Positions 34,310-48,400 of a stretch of 64,000 bases of DNA are shown in pieces. Below the pieces are notes generated by a model. The model saw nothing but the letters and a program-made list of their open reading frames with translations. It was not told the DNA's origin and did not search any database. Both the position numbers and the translations under genes were made by a program. The stretch is from NCBI GenBank assembly GCA_036345935.2, contig JADWOT020000007.1, forward strand, positions 9,005,076-9,069,075, in the 5' to 3' direction. Positions within the stretch are counted from its first letter, which is position 1; every line of letters starts with the position of its first letter. This DNA is from Taenia hydatigena (Eukaryota; Platyhelminthes; Cestoda; Cyclophyllidea; Taeniidae).

Positions 34310-35272
34310 GGCTTCGTTTCAAGTATATTTAGGCGAAACTTTACAATTTACGACTGCAATGACGTTGTTTCTGGACATCGGGGGCCACTTGACCCATTCT
34401 TTGATTGCAACTCATCTGCGAAATAGACGAAGGACTTTACCCACTACCCAGTTGTTGATTCAGTAGCTTGTCTTCATGTGAATTAGTAGAATGAGCGGTG
34501 TTAACTTTAGTTCAAATCTCAGATCATCGGGAAAAACAATTGTCAATCGTATCCTTCATTGGTCGCCCGTTCGTTTTCTTGTTTAATATCCAACCGCTCG
34601 AAGAAGTTAAGCAAAGTGGAGTGTGTGTAATGTAGTAGAGAAAGTAATGTGCTGACGGATAGATGGCTTGTTGGGTGGATACTAAGTAAGTAGATGCAGG
34701 AATTTTCTGAAACAATGCTGTCCTTATTTTTTATGCACATTGATTATGTGGGAGTAAAGGCCAGGAAATAGAGGTATCACGCGCACGTGACTACAGCTGC
34801 ACTGCCTACCTACTCCACTACCTCTTTGTTGCTGCCAATTTTGCTGCGATAAATGCGACATTAGTTTCAGTCAGCATCTTGTGCAATCAGTCCATCCAAT
34901 GCATAAAAGCGCGACTGAAGCCCAACAGCATATCAAATTAAAGCTATCGCAGCATAAGGAGGGCAGAGAAATTCGTCACGGGACAAACACTTTTAGAAGG
35001 TGCAAATATTCCAGTGGGCGAGATCTCATCAGCTCCTTCTATACAAAGCTGCGATTGAATTAAATCAAAGTTGAGCAGCGATGGTATTGAAAGCAGATTG
35101 AGTTCGATCCACTACTGATGACCAGTCAGCGGGAATAGGTGTGCATATGAAACATTTTTAGCGTGAATTGGAGAAAGAATAAGGGTGGAAGAAGAAGGCG
35201 GTTACGAGTCGATAGTGTAGTGCTTATGAAACTGAGAGCTAAGAATTAAGACTTATAAAACGCGATGCGTAT

Positions 35273-35344
35273 GGGCTCAGCCGGGATTTGAACCCGGGAC
35301 CTCGCGCACCCGAAGCGCGAATCATACCCCTAGACCACTGAGCC
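35273..35344 (-). tRNA. tRNA-Pro (anticodon CGG), second copy
   Basis: Same 72-nt cloverleaf as 8326-8397 on the opposite strand, but with the fully paired T stem (CCGGG/CCCGG). The discriminator is C at 35273. A T4 stop lies downstream on the minus strand (35257-35260). It looks functional. Confidence 0.95.
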
Positions 35345-36319
35345 GCATCTCCTGGAGAGCTCCTTATGTACCTTAAGCACTTCCTTTCACACAATCTCAA
35401 GTGTATATCTGTAATTGTGCTATTATTGCGTGTCCACTTTTCCAACCGACAACTACGCGCAGGCGCTATCAAGCACTTTACTCACCTCAGCTTCACCTTA
35501 CTCCACTTTGCTTAACTTTCTCGAGCGGTTAAACATCAAACAAGAAAACGAACGGGCGATCGATGGAGGACACGATTGGCAATTTTTGTTCCCCGGTGAC
35601 CTGAAGCTCGAACTAAAGTTAACACCGCTCATTCTACTAATTCGCATGAAGACAAGATACTAAATCAACACCTGGGTAGTGGGTAAAGTCTTTCGCCTAT
35701 TTCGCAGATGAGTTTCAATCAAGGAATGGATCAAGTGTCCCCCAACGTCCGAAAACAACGTCACTGCAGTCGTCAATTGTAAATTTTGCCCAAATATACT
35801 TGAAACGAAGCCCTAGGTGGTGCAATCATGAAATGAAGGCGCCGAAGGGAATGCGATAGGAGAAGTTTGCATGATCCCATCGGCATACCCATGTTGACAT
35901 GCTAAGATAAAATTCTTTATATCTTTTCACACAAATTTAAAAGCGGTAGAGTTTTTCAAATTATGTCGTAATCAACAATAGGATATGGTGCATAGCGCAG
36001 AAAAACATTTTATTCCAAATTGAATGTAATTTATCCATCTCTCAGTGAATCTGTTCGGACACCCATAATTGCTATCCATTCGGAAGTCCATTGCTTTGGA
36101 GAAAAAAAGGGTAATTGATTGCAAGACATGGAAGTGAGTACTTGCTGGTCCTTAAAGAAACGAAATGTGATTTTTAAATATGCATGCTAATTATGTGTGA
36201 GCCAGTACATGCAGCAGCGATGGAACATATACTTTGTCTTGGTCACAGCACCTAAAGATGGTTAAGACACGGCTTAGAGTGCATTTATTTAAAGGCTATT
36301 AAAGACACTCAGCTTATTC

Positions 36320-36526
36320 TCAGAAGTCAAGTGGCTTGTTGGCATGAAATGTCCTGGTAGACGCCATCAAATTTGTCCCAAAACTGAAGCTCTCAGGATG
36401 TCGGCTATTTGCACCATTGAACGGGTTGATAAATGACGGGCATCGCGATCTGGAGCAACTTGAGCCACAGTTTGTGGAAGGGTGATTAGGTTGAAGTGGC
36501 ATTTTGGGGCCTAAGGCAGTAATGTC
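36320..36526 (-). CDS. Probable last exon of gene R, copy C
   Basis: Inverted copy of 7145-7350 with the frame and stop intact and three residue changes. See copies A and F. Confidence 0.4.
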   Translation of the reverse strand, partial: DITALGPKMPLQPNHPSTNCGSSCSRSRCPSFINPFNGANSRHPESFSFGTNLMASTRTFHANKPLDF

Positions 36527-37897
36527 TTGCAAACCTAAGCGCCTAAGAAAGCATTCCTAGCGCACAAATTAAAACGGCGTTTACAAAACATGCACAACTG
36601 GTCTACCACACAGTTCTTCATGCTATGACTCTAGATCGGGAGGCTGTGTGCTCAAATCATATCGGGATCAGCACTTATTTCCTACCCCACCCTCCCTTAC
36701 CGTTGCCTGCAGCACACCTCTAACTTGTATTCTCCTGCTGTCATTGCTTTCACTACTACATCGCCACTGCTACCACTGCCGTTACTTTTATGCTGACAAC
36801 AGGCTCATAATGCATGATGTCCTCTGCATTTCTCTTTCCTTTGCTCCAAAATGATTTCCCATTTTAACCTTTTGGTCAACCTGAGTGAAACAGCAATGTC
36901 TAAAATTGGACTAATTATCAATGGCGTGTGGCGGTAGGAGGAATGATGAACTGCGATGATGACTGTCAAAATAACAAGCGTTGTGAGGGCAATTTGACAT
37001 TTGCTCAGTTCTCATGTGATAATTTTAATTTCACTTCTCTGCAGGACCCCATTAATAATTTGCTGTGCTTTATAAAGCGCGCATAACTTAAGCGTTTTTG
37101 GCAGTCTAATAAATTTGAGGAATTGATTCTACTCCATCCAAATGACTAAAGGCGGTTTGGCTTGAAATGGTTCGTTCATGACTACATGACGTCATCATCA
37201 TGTCAAATCATTTTCACTCCTGAATTTGTATGCTTTGTTTCCTGGTGTCATTCGTTTAAGTGCTACATGACTTGCTCATCCTCAGATGGGTGTTAAATGA
37301 AGAGCATGGCAGACGATACGTTGTAGTCTGCAATCAGGCATCACCTCCTTACATCGCCAGGCATTATTGCCACGGAAACTATGAAGCTGAATAATAATAA
37401 GAAGAATAATAAATTATGCTGCTTTCTGATGTCTTTCTTCACCCTTTCTGCATCACATTTCGGCATTTTTGTAGTGCTGGTCTAGTCTCATTCAAAGTGT
37501 TTCGTTGCCCTTGCAGAATCAGTCATCTTTTTGCATTTTTTTTTAAAAAAAACGCCTTTGTACTGCAGCTATTCGTTTGAGCGCAATTCAAACTCTTGTG
37601 CACAGGCATCGCAAAGCTCTTTAAAAGAGAAGGACTAGCTCATGGCTTGTTAGAATTTGGGCACAAGAGGAGAATTGCTAAGCACAACTCTTGAATGCAA
37701 CGGTTAAGAGCAAAGTAATGCCCCTGAATAAGGGATCTTCGATAAAATTCAGTTGAATTAATTTTATATCAAAAAAGTCTTTTGAAGGCTGTGAGCTGTG
37801 GGTGTATTACAAAGCTATTGCTATGCTGGTAGTGGTAGTAGCCAACATCGGTGGAATTTAATTTGGACTCACAAAGCGAACCAAAGGAGTGCAAAGT

Positions 37898-40800
37898 CTG
37901 CAGGAGCAATTTTAAAACTCGACATATCCATTGTGCTTTGGGGTTCAAATTCGAGTGCATTTAATCTAAAATAGCAAAAGTTACAATTGCTTTAGCAAAA
38001 AGCAAACACGTGAGTTACATGCGGCCAGATTCTGCAATTGTCCCAATGTGCTTAATAGCGGCGACTAACAATGTCACTACTACTCTTTCGTCCTTCCTTA
38101 CTACCATCTCCTTATTTAATTATATTTCTGTGCATATAACAACAATGGCAATAATAATAACAATAATAATTCGAAATATGTGCCTAAAATACCAATGGAC
38201 AGTTTTATGTGATACAATATTACTGAGGAAAGGGCCATCCGTTCGTCTCTATTTTTGTTTGTAGTTTTTTTGTCAATTCAGGAGGGACAGACTAGTTATA
38301 ACCAAGTGGACATCAATCAGCTTAAAAGCCTGACATGAGCCTCTTGTTGGTTTCGATACGCAACCATTATATGCGTTCCATATCATTGGCTTCGATAGCC
38401 TGCAAGTCAGTTTCCTTTTACGAGCACTTTGTCGCGGAAATGCAGGTCTCCATGTTGTGCACTATTGCCTGTTGGCCTAAGTTCACAAAGCCGATAAATG
38501 TGCCATTCGCCATTCTGTTCCAACGTTGCCTTATGCTATATCATCCTGATAGAACCTTCCTTCTCCCGTCCTTTGTTTCTTCCTCCTATGCTGTCACACG
38601 TCTTGGCATTGATTTCCATCCCACAAATATTCTCCTCGTAGCTAGCGATTGCTCTTAATCTGTTTGCTCTATTGTCGCCTTTAAATTGCGGCTCCTATTG
38701 CTTGCGTTCTCGCCCCTTTTTACTGAGCCACGGTGGAGCTAATATCTTAACAACTGGTAAGCGGCCAGATTCCGTGCGCGTGATACATCACCTACCACCC
38801 ACTTCGCTTATGTAAAGAGCACCTGAAATAACTCAAGGGTAGATTGATGTGAATAGGCTAAGTGCAGTCGAGATTGTAACTGCTCCCTGCAGATTAAGAA
38901 AGGAATCTGTTTGGGTGCGTGTGCATGTGTGCCAGAGAATAAGTGGACGTTATCGTTGATATATATAGACAATTGTAATGAAGGTAGGAAGTGTAGTGAG
39001 GTAATGAGACCTCGGATCATCTTGCGATCCATGCCAGATAAATATTTCAATGGTAAACAAGCAGCTCATTCTTTTCATGTTAGGACATGTTTGTGGCACA
39101 TGTCATAGAACTCTGAGCAAAGTTGAGGCGGCAGGATAACTGGTGATCTACAAACCCACGAATAACGGTTATTTGGTGGTACATGTTATGGAATAAGTTG
39201 GAGAAATGGATAGATGCATGAATTTAGCACATTTATCTGAGGGTTGCTTCAACTCTGCCCACCAAAACTATAGAGTTTCATTTCAACTTCCGCTATTCTG
39301 GTTTATGCACTTGTTCTAGCTAATGGGCACGTAGGTCTGAAAGATCTTATGGTTGGTAAAGTGCCTTTTTCTCAGCATGGGCCATTGTCACCACTGGAAG
39401 ACAACGATCGTTTGTGTTGCTTTGCAACGGAAGAAGAGCATCCCTCTCATACCTAGGCGTTGCAGCGCTGACTGTCTCTCTGGCCTCATGTAAATGCTGA
39501 GCGCTCCACCCTTCCACACTGAGCAAACAGTGTTAGAGCGTGGTCACCGACTTCACTGTTATTCTCATGAAAATATCCTCAAGGTATCATTTTGCATGCT
39601 GTTCGACCTTTGTTGCACAGAGCGCAGAGTGCAGGTGTTTCCGACTCATGCCACTTCTCTTCTTCCTTTAACTCGTCAATCAATAGCCTGTCAATTAATA
39701 TTTCAGTGCGCCTTTTCCACAAATGTCAATGCAATTTACATCAAAACGTCTTATCAATTCATTCTGACTTTTATTAGCGATGAGATTCGCAAGCTCATTT
39801 TATTATAACACCGGTAGAATTGACTTTCATGGGAAGCCAGCAGCATGGCACATGGGATAGCGTGAACTTGTCAGTTTAATAAAAATATTTATAATTGCAT
39901 CCGGAATTAACAACACTTTTTGCTTGGAAAATTTACAATCATTCAAGCATGCTCAACAATCAAAAGTCTCAGGGAAAATGTTAGAAACAACCGAAACGGA
40001 GGAATAAAACAATTAAAGTAGGCAGGTAAGTAATGAGATGTGTGGACACAAGGTGTAAACATTTCCATGAGGATTGAATGAAACGAAGAAAATGAATAAG
40101 TTGGAGGTACTCAGAATTTTAAGCAGAGAATGGACATTATGAGAAGCGACATAAGAGGGAAGGGTGTAATTTATGGGGAAGATAATAGGCGATGTGAGAA
40201 TGAGGTAGAGTGATGGCAGGTGAGCTGATATTTGTTAAGTGGCACTGCCGAACCGATGCGATGCAAAAATTGTGCATTCGAGCTCAAGTTACATCCGATG
40301 CCGGTTGTGTCTTTCGCCCGTGGACCGACATTCATTGTGGCCCTTTCCTCATTTACCAATCCATCCAACTGCACGATACCTTTCCTCATGCTTTGCGCCA
40401 TAACCTAGTTAAGGCATTAAACTTACCACTACTACTATAACTTGGCGATAACAGGCGGACAGTATTAATTCAATCTTAGATGTTGCAAAGAATTTTACTA
40501 AGGGTGTTATATCCCCAAAAGTGTTCCGACTAATTGTTATGATAAACTGATCTCACTTTAACGAAAACATTTATCGTCAAAAATTATGTTTTACTTAGCT
40601 TTAGTTAGGTGTCTAAGTTGTAGATAGTCACCAAATTTGCTGCTGGAGAACTACTCCCTACCAACTTTCGTTGAGTTGCGAGCCACACGCTCATTCCTGC
40701 GCTAGTGTTTCTGCTGATTTTTGGCCTTTAAAAGCACTGGCGAAGCCATCATTGAAAATAGCACATTTGTAAACATAACTCGATTGATTGAAAACTTGAT

Positions 40801-41045
40801 TCTTTACCACGCATTGCTTTATGCATGCGTACTTTTTACGCCATTGTTTAGTATATTGATTAATTATGTGTACTGGCCATTGCGAGCGGGAATGTAGTAT
40901 GCTTGGTGCCACGATAGCACACTCTTTATTGGTGGCAGTCAGCTTGCAAGTGAGGCTAAATGCTAAGCGGACAAATGGAAAGACTGATGAGGAAGAATAT
41001 AATCAAAAGAATTAAATCCGGAAAATAAGAGCACGCTGCCTACCA
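37898..41045. mobile_element. 3148-bp insertion with 5-bp target duplication
   Basis: Absent from A and B at the same site. Flanked by AAAGT on both sides (37893-37897 and 41046-41050), where B has one AAAGT. It starts CTGCAGGAGC and ends CTGCCTACCA. I see no terminal inverted repeat, no long terminal repeats, no poly-A tail and no transposase or reverse transcriptase frame, so the class is unknown. It could be a non-autonomous element or a non-mobile insertion such as filler DNA. Internal frames (up to 107 codons at 38335-38658) are unsupported. Confidence 0.5.
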
Positions 41046-42422
41046 AAAGTTCCGGTTCGGTAATTGCAATAGGCGAGACGCTAACCGCTATAAACTATCG
41101 TTATCCCAGCCATCCGTGTGCGCAGGTGATTGAAGTCTGGATGGGAATCACAGGAGGGTTAAAACGTGAGTTGGCCAAATAGTGTGGGTTTTTCTCTAAG
41201 CGAATCAATCTTCGCGCCAGAGGCCGGATGGTAAGTTGTTGTTTCAATGTTACTCGACGGAGTTCACAGTTTGCGCTAGTCAATTTCAGTCCATGACAAG
41301 CAAGATCAATCCCCGTTCATTGTTATACGATATACGATATATATACTTCTACGGCCGCGCTGACGTAGGATGACGTATTGTCCTAAGCATTACACATTAC
41401 CTGCAACACTTAATGCCTCCTGTTGGTTTTGAAATGGATGTAAAAGTGTTGGATCTTGCTCTAAGGTAGCGGCAAGGCTAATGTGCGTTTCTAAGTCAGA
41501 CGTGATCAGTCCTTACTGACTACTTATTTTCTCTTGGATTGGAGCCCTTGTCTATTAAGATGTTCTAACTTTTAGTTTGGTATGTTTCCACACACGTGAC
41601 GTTATCCTTACGTTATGCCTTCACTGGCATATTGCGTTCAGCCACCGGAAACTAAAAAGTCGCTTTATTAGCAGTAGCGCCTCAATTCTGTGCCGGTGGG
41701 TGAGAATCCTCTTTATCGTTGCTCTGGAAATTGCCATGAACGATTTCACCTTCAAAATGGGGGGAACAGTCCGAAAGTCTATTCATGCCACTGGTAGCAG
41801 GTTATTGCTAGATTTATAAGCAGCATTTTAGTAATTTCACACTGTGGTAGTTAGGCAGAACATTGAACTGTTGCGGACTGTTATAACTAAATAGGTTATG
41901 CGATGTTGAGAAAAGAGTCCATCGCTTAGTGTAACCTTGAAGTCCCTTCTCCTCTACAGCAGAAATCGCATGATACTTTTCTCTAAAGAAACGCAACCCA
42001 TTGTTCAGGTGGAGTTGTTGAAGCAGAAGCCCATGAAATGTTCGGATGAGTGGGAAGATTAGTGCAATTTGGCTTTCGCTAATGCCAAAAGGCAAATTCG
42101 TATGGCTGGTTCTTACTAACTGCATATATTATAATAAATTACATAGCGTAGTTCCACTTTTAGAGTCCTTAATGTTTTCTAAATTCTCTTGTCCTAAAAT
42201 TGAAGCATACTGTGCCAAAGCAAGCCAAGACAAGAGTTTTGAGGTGGAATATTGGTTGTAGTGATTTAGAGCTCAGAAGACGTCGCTTGGCAGAATTGGA
42301 TAGCAAAGCAATCAACTCAGCAGCAGGGCTGATGCTTTAGATGAACTCTTGCTGAAGCCAAAGACAAAAAAGGAAAAAAGATTGCCATTTAATATTGCTG
42401 CAGGTTTGATTAAAATGGCACT
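41046..42422 (-). repeat. Block C, second part (reverse complement of A)
   Basis: Matches the reverse complement of 4432 to about 5796, continuing the block after the insertion. The right edge falls at AAAATGGCACT, immediately followed by a short AT/GT microsatellite (42423-42446). Confidence 0.92.
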
Positions 42423-45400
42423 GATATATGCATATATATATATGTAATACAAGCGCAGAGATCGCATAGATATATCAGGTCTGCAACAGCACAACTGCTG
42501 ACTTCCGTAGGCAAACTCAAAATTTTTCATTGACTTTGCGCAGAATTCTGCGTTTTACTTAGTAATAAGAGTAATAGGCTTCATCTCGGTGATTGCTGAT
42601 GAGGCAACTTGAACACCTGCTGCTGGATTGAACAATGAATAGTCCAGAGCTTTGTCATACCTAAGTCGACTTACCCATCGACTATCGTGGACAGTCGCAG
42701 CATCAACAGCAGCTAAAGTCAGGCGTACCTAACAACCCACATATCTAACCCACTCCGATTCAAACACCCATTTCTAATAGATACAATTTGCATGCTTTAA
42801 TAGCAGTGTTATAATCATTTGGTATCATCACGCTATACGTGAACCCAACGTTAAACTTCTCAGTTGTGTGCACATACATGGGCGCATTTTCACCCCATTG
42901 AGAAGATGAAACCACTCATAAAATAAAGACCGAAGCATTGACAACTAGGAAGCCTACAATGTGGCACAGGTATGTAGCGATGCTGCTGCCAAGGCAAATT
43001 CGTCATTTTCTGATCGCTAGATACAACATGTCTTATTATAGAGGGATGCAGATATCACAATAAGACAACAATTTGCACACATCAAACGTCGAATGAAAGT
43101 TAACAAACGCTGCTAAAATGCAACAATAAAAAGAACAACCGAGAACTGTGAGGCAACACAAGTGCCTTCACTTCGGAAGCACAAAAACAGAAGACCACAT
43201 TTTTGAATTATGCCAGTCAGCCTCGGCCAGTCAAAAGATGTGTAACTAACAAAAAACATCACAGGGTTGAATCTTGCACTTCTCCTTAGAATAAAGTTCT
43301 CACACTTGTTTTTGCATTCTTGCTAAACCGCCCGCGGTAATGGGGTCACATCTAAAATTAATTGGCCGAAGACAATCTACGTTGCAGTGAATACCTACAA
43401 TGGAAGACGAGGGTGACAGCGGGTACGGCTGTGAATAGCCGAGGAGACATGTAGTGTCCATACTCTTGAGACATGCCCTGCAGGTGAGAGGCGAAGGAAC
43501 GATTTGCATTTGGTTTGGTTTGATTTTCCTGAGGTGGGCAGTACTGCTCCCCAACTTTTTAATGCGCTACCTATCGCCTCTTTCATCCAATGAAATAAAG
43601 ACTTCTAAGAACATTCAACCTTTCCATCACAAAGCTAGTCGAAGGAAAGAGAAGGCTAATAAAGAAACCCCTGCAAAGTTCTTTTATCAATTCTTTTGCA
43701 TTAATTCTTTCCATCATAACACAAACGCGCTCTGTCCATTCGTTCTTTAGAGAAGACGCCGCTCCTAACCAACATTTTGACACCAACCTTGCCACCGAAT
43801 TTGCACTGCATTCTCCTTAAACTCGTCAGCCTATCAGAAAAGTGAACACGTAAGCGCATATTTCAAGTGATGGGGCATGCTTAACCCTCAGTTGGGAAGC
43901 TCTTTTGATCACCTCACATCACTACTGGCCACGCGGCTACCTGCCCTCATGGCTGGTAGGTGGCTGATGAGCGTTGCATGGTGTTTCAGATTTTATCCGA
44001 AGATCGCGAGAGCAAGAAGAGTGTAAGCTGTGGAAGAATTATGTGCGTTAATGTCCTCAAAACTATCGGTCTTCCATTGAACAAAGGCTTTATGGCAAAT
44101 AGCCCCATGTGGAATGAGAATATGCCAATTCAATTGCAAATAGCAGCGAGGAGACCGCTGCTGAAGTTAATCCATCAGTCGGATCTGTATAACATAGTTT
44201 TTCCATTGTCAGTATTGGGTCCGATGAGTGCTGCAGACTCATTTTAATACCGTAGACGAGGTACAGTAGACCGTTCGACATTGACAGTGACGCACATACA
44301 TCTTGGTGTGGTGACCTTGTCCAGCCCTCTGGGGCAAGATGTCGCGACCTCAATCAATGCTCGCTGTGACGTGTCTACCACGAATTTGTTAACACTACCG
44401 AACTAGCCTCCTCGTATGTGTAAGGCAGACACTCTCGGACGTTTGGTTTTGACGCAACAACTAACTATTTATTCCAATGCCGCGTCGACACAGCTGCTTG
44501 CTGCTAAACGGTTAGCAGAGATTTGTTGCCTATTAGTTAAGCTGTGATCAATTATTTTTCGTTGACACTTTACTTTGGCTAAAATTGAGACCGTCAAGCC
44601 ACACTGCTTCATTCACTCACCTAAACCAACTTTAATCGCATCCACGCTAATGTCAACTTTGCATTTGAGGGGATTTCATACCCTCCTTTTAAATCCGTGA
44701 AAGACTAGGTGTATACTGGACATTCTAATTTCACTGTCGATTGGCATGACAATGCATTGTTACCTGCGCGAAATAACAAACAGCAAAGAGGCAAGTTTTG
44801 AAGTCCATAGCCTCTTTCGCTTGGATGCAAAGGTCGTCGTTGGCTGCTGTGACCCTGTAAATCCGCACATTTTTGCCATCTACTAAGACTCTACCACAAG
44901 TTGGTCAAGATCAATTTAGGGAGTACGTAGGTAAAAACTTCAGACGATGGCTGTTTAAAATAACTTTACTTTCAGCACTTTCCTTACGCAATCCTCTCAT
45001 TCGCTGCCCTATTTTACGTCACACGAAATTCACTAGGTGTGCAGTTTTTAGTTTCGATTTGCTAGACCAAGCGTGTTGGAATGACCAACTCAACAGCCGC
45101 GTGGCTGCGAAAATCTCACAACCTGTACTTGCCCTCATTCTTATGAACTAACATTGCAGAAATTCGGGAATCAAATGCGATTAACCACCCCCTCTACACT
45201 TTATCATGTCTGAGTTTAAGGAAATCCGCTGATCAAAAGATAAAGTAAGTTTGATCCGCTAGATTCTTTCACACTCAGCCGACTTGTATTTATCAACTAT
45301 AGGCTGAAAACTAGGACTCATACTTACTAGCGGCTTGTCTTCATAGCACTTCTTTATGTTGCATTATCGAGTTTAGCGGCCGATTTAAGCAATTGAAATA

Positions 45401-48400
45401 TCTTCAACCATCAATCGGTAAAACTTTATTTTCCTCCTTTAACAAATGTGCTGCTCTACGTCTTTAGAACAATGGCCGCGGATTTCTACTGTGGTCCTAC
45501 TTAATTAAAGCGTGGACTGGTCGAAATGTCACACGTACGGTCTTTATTAAAGGCGTGATAGATTTAAAACAGTACAAATACCATTGCACACTGGAATCAG
45601 TACACCATCAACTTCCTCAGATCTATAAGTGAAAACACCTTCAACAAAGGAGAACGTTCGCGTCTTTCTATTAATTATTTGGCTCCATTGACGGCGCAAT
45701 CTGTTTTATTGCCTACTATGTTGGTTCGTATTAATATCATAACTCAAGGTTCCTGATTTCTCCCTAGTCGCTGAATACTAGTGGATCAGAAGAATGCAAA
45801 AAGACCCATTGCATTAATGCGCGTCGTCTCCATAACATTTACTGTCAAAGTAGACACAAGGGCTATTTAACTCAGCTAGATTTCGTATCACTTTACCTGA
45901 GAAACGCACCAAAAGGTAACGGGTAGAACATATTCCATTCTGGTCAATAATGATCTTTCAAGCATAGATGGAAAAAAGTCGCCTTTGCCTATCAAAAGTA
46001 ATCTTGCGCTTCGATGTGACCTTGCCAAACACGGATCGTAATTAATTCTATCGCATGTGCATTTGTCAATGAAACACTTTTATCTGTTCTGCTTTGCATC
46101 TTAACACGTCCGTCGGTGTGTGGTTAGAGGGGGAGTGCTTGAGACTGCTTTTCCATTGTGTTCAAGATTGAGCAAGTAGCTAGTATAAGCACTGTTCATT
46201 TAGTTGACGAAGCACAATTTCTAACCTTTTTATAAGAATATGGCTAACACGTTAAAATATGTTCCATCGAAGCCATATTCAGAGTAGCCACTCCGTGCCG
46301 GTTCGCAACTTGTACAAGCAATTCCAATTTATTAACGACTATTGGCAATCAAATTGCCAGATAGGTTTAAGGGACAAAGTGCCCAGATGGTGGCATGATA
46401 CAATTGACTGACTCCACCCCGTAAGGAACCCGCAGGTTAACAATGGTTCACTTGGCTAAATCCCTTACCATGTAAACAATTGCAAGGATAAAGGGTTTGT
46501 CACGCCCTAGCCTTTCGATGAACAGAGTACAACCTCCTCTGACATCCTAACTCCCTCTGTTTCTGAATAGTCTCATCAGAGCGGCAACAGACGATTTCAT
46601 GCACCAAGCTTATGCAGCAAATCAAATGCTTCACAAGGAGGACATCATTTAACAGGCTTGTTCAATGCGTGATTCGAACGCGCATGATACGCCTCTCTTG
46701 ATCTGTAAGTTTGCTAAAGGCAGCAATCCCACTAAAGGACGAATAGCGCAAAAATTAATGCCCTTAGGATTTTAGTAAATATTGAGAAAGGGAGGAGACA
46801 GAAGTATAGTTGAGTCCCCTTCAGCACTTCAAAGAATCTGAGACCCGCATATGGCACTTAGAGGGACCCAACATTAGGATTTTAGTTCACATTTGTTAAG
46901 AATTCTTACGCTCTGACCTAAAAGTTGCTACCGCGAACGTCCTACAGACAAGTTGTGCTAATGCGATTGCATAAATCCGACATTATTACAATTTATAAGA
47001 CCTGGAGACTGTAGTGTACAGCATTTAACTGCTTGTTTGAGTGGTTAACAAAACCTGCGGTAGATTAACTAATAGCATTAAACGTAGTAACTCAGATCCT
47101 TATCTTCAAAGAGATGATGCGAGTCTTGTACAAAAATTTTGCAACATAATAAGTAAGCCATCACTTCCAAAGCTCTCTCGGTATTTACAAAGGCATATAA
47201 TGCAATCATCAAATGAAATCAGGGAAAAATTATTAGGAATACAATGTTATGGCTTAAGAGTTTGACCAATAAGTAGTAAAACCATTCTTTTCGTGCCCAA
47301 ATGGCTTGATAATGCCCGTGATAGAGCGACAGTATACCGAAGTGGAAACAATGGAGTATGCGTAATCAACATTCTTTAATTGTCAAAGTGAAATAGTTGT
47401 GGCTTTCTTCGATGCTAATAGTCTAATGTCATCTCCGGACTGCGCGAAATGTTAATGATTGGGTCAAACAAGCCGCTAACTTTAAACTCGGCCACCATCT
47501 TCGAATTTCCCCAATTTTCCTCTAGTAAATTTAACAAACCTGCATTCGTTTATGTAGATTTTATCATAACGCATTTCTAAGGTATTTCTGCTTTTTGCCT
47601 CCTTTAGACTGCAAATCACAGACCATTAGCCCTAGCCCCTATTAAAATTCGTTATTTACACGACCTTTCGGATACACTCCACCTTAATACAGTTCTCGCT
47701 ATTGATTCAACCCGATCGCCAAGTAATCGCTGCACTTGGTGAGCGCCATTCACTAGTTTATTATCGGAGTAGTGGTCTAGCCAGTTGACGTCGAAAAGGA
47801 TCTGAATGACAAGTAAGCAAATCTAATAGTTACTGTCAGGCTTACTGCGATGGATGTCCGCTGCCGTAGCTGAGATTAACGAAAATTCATCGACAAATTA
47901 AGTAAGATGTTAAACACTTATCGAATCTGATACAAACGATGACCTCTACTCATGTCGTCAAATTAGTGTCAATATGACGCTTTTAAGGCGACGATGAATT
48001 TTAAACCATCTGTTACAGGAAATCACGCTGTGCACCTCAAATCGTTCTTTTCTGTTTAAAAAATTATGAAAGGAATGCGGCATTTCGGCCACTCCGAATA
48101 AGAAAACCTTTGATGTGAGAAATTTGATGGCACATTCCATTGCAGAAAATAAGGATGCAATTAGCGGCTCTTTGACAAAATATGCGAGTTTTTTAATTAG
48201 CTTAACAATCATCACTGTCCCTAACACGCTTTCTGTTCAGTGTATGCAAGGATTACTTCTGCCACCATAAAATGCATGCAAATCGCACTTTAACAGCTCA
48301 TTCGCCAAGTATGTTGATTCTCTCAAATTGTAGATGCACTTGCAGCGCTATTTTTCAGTTCTAATAGAAGGATATCTCCTTTCTTCTAGTGCTCTTGAAA

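Larger units (their letters stand above)
33104..37897 (-). repeat. Block C, first part (reverse complement of A)
   Basis: Matches the reverse complement of about 5798-10566. The left edge lies at TGGCC, where A instead runs into B. It ends at AAAGT (37893-37897), the left target duplication of the insertion that splits the block. Confidence 0.92.
37766..42422 (+). pseudogene. Gene Q, copy C, split by a 3.15 kb insertion
   Basis: Pieces on the plus strand: 37766-37841 (start ATG changed to ATA), 37842-37897, then the insertion, then 41051-41165, 41201-41230, 41270-41465, 41576-41695, 41960-42099, 42164-42243 and 42277 to the block edge. Intron sizes match A (35, 39, 110, 264, 64, 33). It shares TGA (41371-41373) and TAG (42301-42303) with A, and adds its own TAG near 42060 where A has Tyr. 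The last exon leaves the block at 42422, so the end of the gene is lost. It is clearly non-functional and the most damaged of the three copies. Confidence 0.6.

Noticed and set aside
37898..41045. Insertion as an LTR or LINE retrotransposon
   Set aside because: No terminal repeats, poly-A tail or reverse transcriptase motif could be found.
46650..46700. GCGTTCGAATCAC on the minus strand, resembling a tRNA B box
   Set aside because: No A box, anticodon stem or acceptor stem could be folded around it.
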